Assembly: GCA_018240745.1 (NCBI GenBank)
Contig: JAFEFF010000172.1
Span: forward strand, 1 to 64,000
DNA: 64,000 bases
From: Pseudomonadota bacterium
Lineage (GTDB): Bacteria > Pseudomonadota > Alphaproteobacteria > Reyranellales > Reyranellaceae
Reading direction: 5' to 3'
Part shown: positions 7,847 through 15,540 of the stretch, one piece after another
How positions within the stretch are numbered: the first letter of the stretch is position 1
How the letters are laid out: each line of letters starts with the position of its first letter
Translations under genes and position numbers: made by a program
The notes under the pieces: model-generated
Seen by the model: only the letters and a program-made list of their open reading frames with translations
The model's database searches: none
Told to the model about the DNA's origin: nothing

Positions 7847-10800
7847 GTGAAGCGCGGCCTCTTCCTCAAGTACGTCACGCTGTTCGTCGGCCTCGTGGCT
7901 CTCGTCGGCGTGATCAATGCCGCGCTCAACCTCTACTTCGTCTATCAGGACAACCGCCAGGCTTCGATCAACGTGCAGCGGGAGAAGGCCGTCGCCGCGG
8001 CCCAGACGATCGAATCGTTCGTGAAGGAGATCGAGCGCCAGATCGGCTGGGTGGCCTACGCCCAGTTCGATAGCCTGCCGGCCGACCAGCGCCGCTTCGA
8101 TTATGTCCGTCTCCTGCGTCAGGTGCCGGCGATCACCGAGTTGGCCCAACTCGACCGCGCCGGCCATGAGCAACTGCACGTCTCGCGGCTCAGCATGGAT
8201 GTGATCGGCAGCAACGCCGACCGCTCGAACGAGCCCGCCTTCATCGAGGCCAGGGCCCACAAGGTCTATTACGGGCCGGTTTACTTTCGCAAAGGCAGTG
8301 AGCCCTATCTCACCATGGCCGTGTCGCATGGCGGGCGCGGCGGCGTGACCGTTGCCGACGTCAACCTGAAGCTCATCTGGGACGTCGTCTCGCAGATCCG
8401 GATCGGGCGCAACGGCTATGCCTACGTGATCGACCGCCAGGGCCGGCTGGTCGCGCACCCCGACATCTCCCTGGTGCTGCGCGGTACCGACATGGGCAAG
8501 CTCGCCCAGGTCGAGGAAGTGCTCAAGTCACGGGACGATCTCGGCGGCCAGCAGAGCACGGCGATCGATGCACGCAACCGCAACGGCGTGGCGGTGCTGT
8601 CCGCCCATGCCGTCATCCAGTCCCTGGACTGGATCGTGTTTGTCGAGCTGCCGATCGCCGAGGCGCAGCAGCCGGTCATCGACTCCGGGCTGCGCGACCT
8701 CGCGCTGCTGGTGCTGGGCCTGCTGATCGCGGGCGCCGCGGCGGCGCTGCTGGCGCGGCGCATGGTGGTGCCGATTCGGGCCATGCAGGAGAGCGCCCAG
8801 CGCATCGGCGGCGGCGATCTCGGCCACCGCATGTCGATCACGACCGGTGACGAGCTGGAGGCGCTGGCCAACCAGTTCAACCACTCGGCCGAAGCGCTGC
8901 AGGAATCGTACGAGACCCTGGAGCAGCGGGTCGAGGACCGTACCGCCGAACTGCGCGAGTCGCTGGAGCAGCAGACCGCCACCGCCGACATTCTCCGCGT
9001 CATCTCGCAATCGCCAACCGATGTGCAGCCGGTGCTGGATGTGGTGGTCGCTTCAGCCCGCCGTTTCTGTGGTGCCGCCGACGCAGCGATCAACTTGCGC
9101 GACGGAACCGATGTCGTGACCAGCGCGCACGACGGTCCGCTTTCGGCAGTGGTCGGCGGGCGGCGCCCGCTCGATCGCAGCTCCGGTGCCGGGCGTGCCA
9201 TCATGGATGGCGTCACGGTTCACATCCCCGACGTTGCCGCCCTCGATCCGGCGACGAACGCCGCAACCCTGGCGCTGGCGCGCGATCACGGGTTCAAGTC
9301 GTCGATCTCGGCTCCTATGCTGCGCGAAGGCGTTGCGATTGGCGCGATCGTTCTGCGCAAGATCGATGCAGGTGCCTTCTCGCCGCGACAGATCGGGTTG
9401 CTCGAAACCTTCGCCGCCCAGGCGGTCATCGCCATCCAGAACGTGCGACTGTTCACCGAGCTGCGCGAATCGCTGGAACAGCAGACCGCAACCTCCGAAG
9501 TCCTCAAGGTCATATCGGAATCGCCGACCGACGTTCAGCCCGTCCTCGATGTCGTTGCCGAGTCCGCACGTCGATTCTGCGGCGCGCTCGACGCGCTGAT
9601 CAATCTGCGCGACGGCGAGGATATGATCGTGGCTTCGCACGATGGGCCGATCGCTTCGCGGCTGGGCGAACGTTCGCCCCTGGATCGAACCAGAGTGACC
9701 GGCCGTGTGATCCTGGACGGCGAGCTGATCCACGTACCCGACACCGAGGAACTCGATCCGGTGGAATTCGCCACCACATTGGCGCTCCTCAAGACAAACG
9801 GCGCCCGGTCGGCGCTGGCGGTTCCCATGCTGCGCGAGGGTGAAGCCATCGGTTCGATTCTGCTCCGCCGACCAGACCCTGGCGCCTTCACGCCACGTCA
9901 AATCGAGCTTGCCGAGACCTTTGCCGCCCAGGCGGTGATCGCCATCGAGAACGTTCGCCTGTTCACCGAACTGCGCGAATCGCTCGAGCAGCAGACCGCG
10001 ACGGCCGAGATTCTGCGCGTCATTTCGCGATCGCCGACCGACGTGCAGCCCGTGCTCGATGCCGTGGCCAAGGCAGCAGTGCGCTTCTGCGGTGCCGACG
10101 ACGCAATGGTCGTCCTGCGCGAGGAGACGGACCAGCTCTTGGCCACGCATCAAGGCTCGCTGCCGTCGCTGGTCGGCAACCGCTTTCCGCTTGACCGCAG
10201 CTCGGCCACGGGCCGGGCCACCATCGACGGGCAAACATTTCACATTCCCGATGTTGCTTCACTCGACCCGGTAGAGCACGCCTTGACCATAGAGCTCACT
10301 CGAAGGACCGGCGTCCGTTCGCTATTGGCTGCCCCCATGCTTCGCGAGGGCCATGCGATCGGATGCGTGCTGCTCCGCAGGCCCACACCTGGCGCATTCA
10401 CACCGCGACAGATCCAATTGCTCGAGGCGTTCGCGGCCCAGGCGGTCATCGCGATCGAGAACGTGCGCCTGTTCACCGAGATCCAGGAGAAGAGCCACCA
10501 GCTCGAGGTGGCGAGCCAGCACAAGTCGCAGTTCCTCGCCAACATGAGCCACGAGCTGCGTACGCCGCTCAACGCCATCCTCGGTTATACCGAGATGATG
10601 GTCGACGGCCTGTACGGCAATCTGCCGGACAAGGCGCAGGGCGTGCTGGAGCGGGTGCAGAGCAACGGCAAGCACCTGCTCGGCCTGATCAACGACGTGC
10701 TCGATCTCTCCAAGATCGAGGCCGGCCAGCTCACGCTGGCAACGGAGGAGTACAGCATGGCCGACATGGTGGCGACCGTGATGTCGGCCACCGAGTCGCT

Positions 10801-11239
10801 CGCCAAGGCGAAGAACATCACGCTGCTCTCGACAGTGCCGTCGGGCCTGCCGCGCGGCACCGGCGATGCCCGCCGTCTCACCCAGGTGCTGCTCAACCTG
10901 GTGGGCAATGCCATCAAGTTCACCGACGAGGGCAAGGTCGAAATCCGCGCCCGCCAGCAGGGTGACCGCTTCAAGATATCGGTGATCGACACCGGGCCCG
11001 GCATCGCCAGGGCCGACCAGGCCAAGATCTTCGAGGAGTTCCAGCAGGTCGACAACACCAGCACGCGAAAGAAGGGCGGCACCGGTCTCGGTCTCTCGAT
11101 CTCGCGCAAGATCGTCGAGCTGCACGGCGGGTACATCACCGTCGAGTCCGACCTCGGCAGGGGCTCGAACTTCAAGATCACCATTCCCGTCAATGCCGCT
11201 CCCATTAAAGCCGATTCGCCGAAGGAAGCCGCCCAATGA
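7847..11239 (+). CDS. Membrane sensor histidine kinase: Cache - HAMP - three GAF - HisKA - HATPase
   Basis: 1130 residues, GTG start after GAGGAG. Order: membrane segment about 9-31; periplasmic Cache-type sensor about 35-280 with the signature GYAYVIDRQGRLVAHPD; second membrane segment about 283-303; HAMP about 304-355; coiled linker; three GAF modules at residues 369-538, 539-708 and 709-878, each opening with a near-identical LRESLEQQTAT linker; HisKA with phospho-acceptor His902 (FLANMSHELRTPLNAILGY); HATPase_c with the N box near 1018 (NLVGNAIKF), DTGPGIA and GTGLGLSIS. It has no receiver of its own, but the next gene overlaps by 4 bp and supplies one. It probably senses a small extracellular ligand and integrates cytosolic signals through the GAFs. 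Confidence 0.95.
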   Translation: MKRGLFLKYVTLFVGLVALVGVINAALNLYFVYQDNRQASINVQREKAVAAAQTIESFVKEIERQIGWVAYAQFDSLPADQRRFDYVRLLRQVPAITELAQLDRAGHEQLHVSRLSMDVIGSNADRSNEPAFIEARAHKVYYGPVYFRKGSEPYLTMAVSHGGRGGVTVADVNLKLIWDVVSQIRIGRNGYAYVIDRQGRLVAHPDISLVLRGTDMGKLAQVEEVLKSRDDLGGQQSTAIDARNRNGVAVLSAHAVIQSLDWIVFVELPIAEAQQPVIDSGLRDLALLVLGLLIAGAAAALLARRMVVPIRAMQESAQRIGGGDLGHRMSITTGDELEALANQFNHSAEALQESYETLEQRVEDRTAELRESLEQQTATADILRVISQSPTDVQPVLDVVVASARRFCGAADAAINLRDGTDVVTSAHDGPLSAVVGGRRPLDRSSGAGRAIMDGVTVHIPDVAALDPATNAATLALARDHGFKSSISAPMLREGVAIGAIVLRKIDAGAFSPRQIGLLETFAAQAVIAIQNVRLFTELRESLEQQTATSEVLKVISESPTDVQPVLDVVAESARRFCGALDALINLRDGEDMIVASHDGPIASRLGERSPLDRTRVTGRVILDGELIHVPDTEELDPVEFATTLALLKTNGARSALAVPMLREGEAIGSILLRRPDPGAFTPRQIELAETFAAQAVIAIENVRLFTELRESLEQQTATAEILRVISRSPTDVQPVLDAVAKAAVRFCGADDAMVVLREETDQLLATHQGSLPSLVGNRFPLDRSSATGRATIDGQTFHIPDVASLDPVEHALTIELTRRTGVRSLLAAPMLREGHAIGCVLLRRPTPGAFTPRQIQLLEAFAAQAVIAIENVRLFTEIQEKSHQLEVASQHKSQFLANMSHELRTPLNAILGYTEMMVDGLYGNLPDKAQGVLERVQSNGKHLLGLINDVLDLSKIEAGQLTLATEEYSMADMVATVMSATESLAKAKNITLLSTVPSGLPRGTGDARRLTQVLLNLVGNAIKFTDEGKVEIRARQQGDRFKISVIDTGPGIARADQAKIFEEFQQVDNTSTRKKGGTGLGLSISRKIVELHGGYITVESDLGRGSNFKITIPVNAAPIKADSPKEAAQ

Positions 11240-11604
11240 CCAAGAAGATCCTTGTGGTCGAGGATACGGAGGACAACCGCCAGATCCTGCGCGATCTCCT
11301 GAGCATGGCGGGCTACGACATGGTCGAGGCGCATGACGGCGCCGAGGGCGTGCAGAAGGCGGCCGAGCACAAGCCCGACCTGATCCTGATGGACATCCAG
11401 ATGCCGGTGATGGACGGCTACGAGGCGACGCGGCGCATCAAGGCCAATCCCGACCTGAAGTCGATCCCGATCGTGGCCGTGACGTCCTATGCACTGTCCG
11501 GCGACGAGGAGAAGACGCGCGCGGCCGGGTGCGACGGCTACATCGCCAAGCCCTACAGCCCCCGACAGATGCTCGCCAAGGTGCGCGAGATCCTCGGGGC
11601 GTAG
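11236..11604 (+). CDS. Single-domain response regulator (CheY/DivK type)
   Basis: 122 residues, receiver domain only. The acidic pocket is DD-equivalent Glu9/Asp10 (VVEDTEDNR), the phospho-acceptor is Asp53 (LMDIQMPVMDG), the switch Thr/Ser is in VAVTSYA, and Lys is in AKPYSP. The start ATG overlaps the kinase TGA (ATGA), so the two are translationally coupled; it is the natural first phosphoryl target of the kinase. With no output domain it probably acts by protein contact or as a phosphate sink. Confidence 0.95.
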   Translation: MTKKILVVEDTEDNRQILRDLLSMAGYDMVEAHDGAEGVQKAAEHKPDLILMDIQMPVMDGYEATRRIKANPDLKSIPIVAVTSYALSGDEEKTRAAGCDGYIAKPYSPRQMLAKVREILGA

Positions 11605-11613
11605 AGGACGAGA

Positions 11614-12708
11614 ATGCGCGATCCCGCCCGCATCCTCGTGGTCGACGACGTCGCCGACAATGTCGAGATCCTCCGCATGCGCCTCAGCGCGATGGGCTAC
11701 GAAGTCGATGAGGCCATCGATGGCGAGCAGGCGCTGGCCAGGATAGCCGCCGATCCGCCCGATCTCGTGCTGCTCGATATCATGATGCCCAAGATCGACG
11801 GGCTCGAGGTTGCGCGCCGTCTGAAGGCCGACAGGAGTCTGCCGTTTGTTCCCGTGATCATGGTGACGGCCAAGGCCACGCCCAAGGACATCGTGGCGGG
11901 ACTGGAGGCGGGTGCCGACGATTACCTCACCAAGCCGATCGACCATGGCGCGCTGATCGCCCGCGTGCGCTCGATGCTGCGTATCAAGGCGCTGCACGAC
12001 GAGGTGCAGGCTCTGAACCACGGGCTGGAGGCCAAGGTGAAGGCGCAGGTCGAGGAGCTGGAGCGCGTCAACCGGCTGCGCCGCTTCCTGGCCCCCCAGC
12101 TCGCGCAGGCCGTGATCTCGGCCGGCAACGAGAAGGTGCTGGAAAATCACCGACGCGAGATCGCTGCCATGTTCTGCGACCTGCGCGGCTTCACGTCGTT
12201 TGCCGAGAGCGCCGAGCCCGAGGACATCATGTCGCTGCTGGCCGAGTATCACGGCGCGGTCGGTCCGTTGATCCGCAAGCATGAAGGCACGCTCGACCGC
12301 TTCACCGGCGACGGCATGCTGGTGTTCTTCAACGATCCGCTGCCGTGTCCCGATCCGGCGGCGCGTGCCGCCAAGCTCGCGCTCGAGATGCGGGATGCGG
12401 TGGCGAGGCTGGTGCCGGTCTGGGCCAAGCGCGGCCACAGCCTGGGCTTCGGCATCGGCATGGCGCAGGGCTATGCCACGCTGGGCCGCATCGGCTTCGA
12501 GGATCGCTTCGACTACACCGCGATCGGCGCAGTGGTGAACCTGGCCGCGCGCCTCTGCAGTGAAGCGGGCGACGGCCAGATCCTGGCGAGCGGCCGTCTC
12601 GCAGCGGCGGTGGAGGACATCGCCGAGATCGAGGATCTGGGCGAGCGCACGCTTCGCGGGATGGCCCGGCCTGTCGCGGTGCGCAATCTCACCGCGCTGA
12701 AAGGCTGA
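11614..12708 (+). CDS. Response regulator with C-terminal class III adenylate/guanylate cyclase domain
   Basis: 364 residues. The receiver at 1-120 has phospho-acceptor Asp55 (LLDIMMPKIDG) and Lys in LTKPID. A coiled linker about 125-160 is followed by the cyclase homology domain about 175-360. Metal-binding aspartates are in FCDLRGFTSF and TGDGMLVFF, the purine/ribose region is DYTAIGAVVNLAARL (the DYT form of class IIIb cyclases), and the transition-state Asn/Arg are in VNLAAR. No lysine is evident at the usual base-recognition position before DYT (GFEDRFDYT), so ATP versus GTP use is unclear. It starts 9 bp after the CheY-like gene. Probable output: phosphorylation-controlled cAMP or cGMP synthesis. 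Confidence 0.92.
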   Translation: MRDPARILVVDDVADNVEILRMRLSAMGYEVDEAIDGEQALARIAADPPDLVLLDIMMPKIDGLEVARRLKADRSLPFVPVIMVTAKATPKDIVAGLEAGADDYLTKPIDHGALIARVRSMLRIKALHDEVQALNHGLEAKVKAQVEELERVNRLRRFLAPQLAQAVISAGNEKVLENHRREIAAMFCDLRGFTSFAESAEPEDIMSLLAEYHGAVGPLIRKHEGTLDRFTGDGMLVFFNDPLPCPDPAARAAKLALEMRDAVARLVPVWAKRGHSLGFGIGMAQGYATLGRIGFEDRFDYTAIGAVVNLAARLCSEAGDGQILASGRLAAAVEDIAEIEDLGERTLRGMARPVAVRNLTALKG

Positions 12709-12711
12709 TCG

Positions 12712-13689
12712 ATGAGCATGCGGCGCCGCCCCTTCATCGCTGGCATTGGCGCAACGATCGTGGCGGCCGGGAGCGTCCGCGCGCAAGTCCACGGACCGAC
12801 CATCGGACTGCTCATGACCGGCGGCGTCGACAGCCTGACGCGGGCCTTCTTCAAGGGCCTGGCTTCCACGGGGTTCGAAGAAGGCCGCAACCTTTCGGTC
12901 GTGAGGCGCAGCGCGGCGGGCGCATTCGACAAGCTGCCGGCGCTGGCACAGGAACTGGCCGGCAAGAAGGTCAATGCGATCGTGGCGATCGGCGGTCCGG
13001 TGCCGACGCGGGCGGCGAAGTCCGCCACCACGACCATTCCCATCGTCTTCGCCTATGGCGGCGATCCCGTGGGCGACGGGTTGGTCGCGAGCTTCAACCG
13101 GCCGGGCGGCAACGTCACGGGCGCCTCGTTCATGGGGGCTTCCTTCACGTCCAAGCGCCTGCAGGTCCTGAAGCAGCTCTTGCCCCAGGCCGTCGACGTG
13201 GCGCTGATGCTCAACCCCAAGGCGACGCTGGCCGAAGGCCAGGTCCGCGACGCCTTGAAGGCTGCGCCCGTACTGGGACAGAAGGTTCAAGTCATGAACG
13301 CCAACGGCGCCGAAGAAATCGACGCCGCATTTGCCGAGATGAACCGGAAGAAGGTGGCGGCACTGCTGGTGGGCGTCGATCCCAGCTACGGCCTGGTGTT
13401 CCGCGACCGCATCATCGGACTTGCGGCCCGGTACAAGCTCCCGGCGCTCTACGATTCCCGCGACTATGTGGAGAAGGGCGGTCTCATCAGCTACGGCAGC
13501 GTGCTGACCGATACGTGGCGGCAGGCGGGTCTCTATGTCGGCCGCATCCTCAAGGGCGAGAAACCGCAGAACCTGCCGGTGGTGCAACCGACACGGTTCG
13601 AGACCGTGATCAACCTCGGAACCGCGAGGACGCTCGGTCTCGATGTGCCGCCCAACCTGTTGGCCCTGGCCGACGACACGGTCGAATAG
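12712..13689 (+). CDS. COG2984-type ABC transporter substrate-binding protein
   Basis: 325 residues; signal peptide about 1-25 with an RRRPFIAGIG start and cleavage near VRAQ. The body is the two-lobed periplasmic fold: TIGLLMTGG, VNAIVAIGGPVPTRAAK, the family signature FNRPGGNVTGASF near residue 123, and YGSVLTDTWRQAGLYVGRIL near 265. No ABC permease or ATPase is nearby. Its position 3 bp after the receiver-cyclase, in one transcription unit with the Cache kinase, suggests that it delivers a ligand to the sensor; that role is inferred. Known relatives bind aromatic amino acids or other small molecules. Confidence 0.9.
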   Translation: MSMRRRPFIAGIGATIVAAGSVRAQVHGPTIGLLMTGGVDSLTRAFFKGLASTGFEEGRNLSVVRRSAAGAFDKLPALAQELAGKKVNAIVAIGGPVPTRAAKSATTTIPIVFAYGGDPVGDGLVASFNRPGGNVTGASFMGASFTSKRLQVLKQLLPQAVDVALMLNPKATLAEGQVRDALKAAPVLGQKVQVMNANGAEEIDAAFAEMNRKKVAALLVGVDPSYGLVFRDRIIGLAARYKLPALYDSRDYVEKGGLISYGSVLTDTWRQAGLYVGRILKGEKPQNLPVVQPTRFETVINLGTARTLGLDVPPNLLALADDTVE

Positions 13690-13690
13690 G

Positions 13691-13860
13691 TCATTCCGGC
13701 GTGATGCCGGCGTCCTGGGCGACCTTCTTCCATCGCGTGATCGCGGCGGCGATGTAGCTGCCGAAGCCCTGCGGGCTGCTCGTCTTGGCGGCCACCGAGG
13801 GATGCACTGAGACCAGCAATGGCTGGATCGCCAACCGGGCGAGGACGATACGCTTTACGC
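13691..13860 (-). pseudogene. C-terminal remnant of a Bug/TctC-family solute receptor
   Basis: The last roughly 50 codons of a Bug (tripartite tricarboxylate receptor) protein survive on the minus strand: SPQGFGSYIAAAITRWKK followed by VAQDAGITPE and a stop at 13691. This matches the closing motif of the two complete Bug proteins here (compare KEFAAYVANDMEKWARVAKD of the gene at 35023). Upstream the frame stays open but loses all similarity to the family and has no plausible start. Its stop lies 1 bp from the convergent COG2984 gene. Confidence 0.6.
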
Positions 13861-13970
13861 GCGCACGATGCGCGAGTGTGGTTGTCGTGGTCAATCGGCG
13901 AGGGCTTGTCGGTTCGGACGGACGGAGCGAAACTCCGCGCCCTCCGACCAAGTTCCGAAAGGTGAATCGC

Positions 13971-15449
13971 ATGTCCACTGCCATGCCTGCCAATACGTAC
14001 CAACCCAAGGGCATGCTGATCGACGGCAAGTGGGTCGGCAGCGTTTCGGGCGCGCATTTCTCGGTCGAGAATCCGGCGAAGCGCAAGCCGATCACCGATG
14101 TGCCGCGCGCGGGCGCAGCCGATGTCGACGCGGCGGTCGAGGCGGCCGGGAAGGCACTGTCGGCGTGGAAGAAGGTCGTGCCGCGCGAACGCGGCAAGGT
14201 CCTGCTCAAGATCGCCGAGGCGATCCAGGCCCGCGTCGAGGAGCTGGCACGCACCATCGCTCTCGAAACAGGCAACGCGCTGCGCACCCAGGCGCGTGGC
14301 GAGGCCAGCATGACGGCCGACATCTTCCGCTATTTCGGCGGCCTCGCCTCGGAGCTGAAGGGCGAGACCGTGCCGCTCGGCGAGAGCGTGCTGTCCTACA
14401 CCCGCCGCGAGCCGCTCGGCATCGTCGGCGCCATCATCCCGTGGAACGCGCCGGTCATGCTGGGCGCACTCAAGATCGCGCCCGCCCTGTGCGCCGGCAA
14501 CGTGATGGTACTGAAGGCGGCCGAGGATGCGCCGATGGGCGTGCTGATGATGGCCGACATCTGCCAGCAGTTCCTGCCGCCCGGCGTCCTGAACGTACTG
14601 ACCGGCTTCGGCCCCGAGGCGGGCACTGCGCTCGCGAACCATCCCAGGGTCGCCAAGCTCTCCTTCACCGGCTCGACCGAGGTCGGCAAGATCGTCATGC
14701 GCGCGGCGGCCGAGCGCATCGTGCCGGTGTCGCTGGAGCTCGGCGGCAAGAGCCCGTCGCTGGTCTATCCCGACGCCGACGAGGACTGGGCCGTCGACGG
14801 CATCGTCAACGCCATGCGCTTCACCCGCCAGAGCCAGAGCTGCACTGCCGGCTCCCGCCTCTTCCTGCACGAGGACATCTTCGACAGCTTCCTCAAGAAG
14901 CTCGAGAAGAAGACGACGTCGCTCAAGATCGGCGATCCGCTCGACGAGGCGAGCGACATTGGCACCATCATCAACAACAAGCAGTACACCAAGGTCTGCA
15001 AGTACGTGCAGGACGGTCTCGAGCGCGCCGACGCCAAGCTGGTATTCGGCGGCCTGCCGCCCAAGAGCGGCCCGCTGAGCGAAGGCTACTACACGATCCC
15101 GACGGTGTTCGCCGACCGTTCGAACGACTGGCGGCTGGCGCGCGAGGAGATCTTCGGCCCGGTGCTGGTCGCGATCCGGTGGAGCAACGAGGAGGAGGCG
15201 ATCCGCATGGCCAACGACAGCCACTACGGCCTCGCCGCCTACGTCTGGACCCATGACATCGGCAAGGGCCTGCGTGCCGCGCACGCGATCGAGTCCGGCT
15301 GGGTCCAGGTCAACCAGGGCGGCGGCCAAACTCCCGGCATGTCCTACGGCGGCTACAAGCAGTCCGGCCTGGGCCGCGAGTTCTCCCTCGAAGGCATGCT
15401 CGACAGCTTCACGCAGAGGAAGAGCGTGACGGTCAATCTCACAGTTTAG
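13971..15449 (+). CDS. NAD(P)-dependent aldehyde dehydrogenase
   Basis: 492-residue aldehyde dehydrogenase, oxidising an aldehyde to the acid in the cytosol. Nucleophile Cys291 (RQSQSCTAGSR), general base Glu256 (VSLELGGKSP), oxyanion Asn in IIPWNAP and the NAD loop FTGSTEVG are all present at normal spacing. The start is an ATG at 13971 (MSTAMPANTY); the frame is open upstream over the decayed Bug tail, but no family sequence lies there. The substrate is not predictable; similar enzymes are annotated as betaine- or vanillin-type dehydrogenases. Confidence 0.93.
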   Translation: MSTAMPANTYQPKGMLIDGKWVGSVSGAHFSVENPAKRKPITDVPRAGAADVDAAVEAAGKALSAWKKVVPRERGKVLLKIAEAIQARVEELARTIALETGNALRTQARGEASMTADIFRYFGGLASELKGETVPLGESVLSYTRREPLGIVGAIIPWNAPVMLGALKIAPALCAGNVMVLKAAEDAPMGVLMMADICQQFLPPGVLNVLTGFGPEAGTALANHPRVAKLSFTGSTEVGKIVMRAAAERIVPVSLELGGKSPSLVYPDADEDWAVDGIVNAMRFTRQSQSCTAGSRLFLHEDIFDSFLKKLEKKTTSLKIGDPLDEASDIGTIINNKQYTKVCKYVQDGLERADAKLVFGGLPPKSGPLSEGYYTIPTVFADRSNDWRLAREEIFGPVLVAIRWSNEEEAIRMANDSHYGLAAYVWTHDIGKGLRAAHAIESGWVQVNQGGGQTPGMSYGGYKQSGLGREFSLEGMLDSFTQRKSVTVNLTV

Positions 15450-15482
15450 AACAAGCTGACGGCGGCCTCCCAGGAATCCTCT

Positions 15483-15518
15483 CCCTTCCCCGCAAAGCGC
15501 GCGTCGCGGGGGAGGAAG
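15483..15518. repeat. Imperfect GC-rich palindrome between convergent genes
   Basis: CCCTTCCCCGC and GCGGGGGAGG form imperfect inverted arms around an AAAGCGCGCGTC loop. The sequence resembles the CCCTCTCC...GGGGGAGAGG module at 28351-28383, so the two may belong to one dispersed family. It probably also ends transcription of the aldehyde dehydrogenase and amidase genes. Confidence 0.5.
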
Positions 15519-15540
15519 CGGGCATAGAGGGGGTCTCAGC

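Noticed and set aside
8951..10480. Possible assembly duplication of the GAF region
   Set aside because: The three units differ at many positions, including third codon positions and pocket residues, so they are true diverged repeats and not a collapsed or duplicated read artefact.
10585..13587. 1000-codon minus-strand frame
   Set aside because: Antisense to the kinase C-terminus, both response regulators and the receptor; no domain visible.
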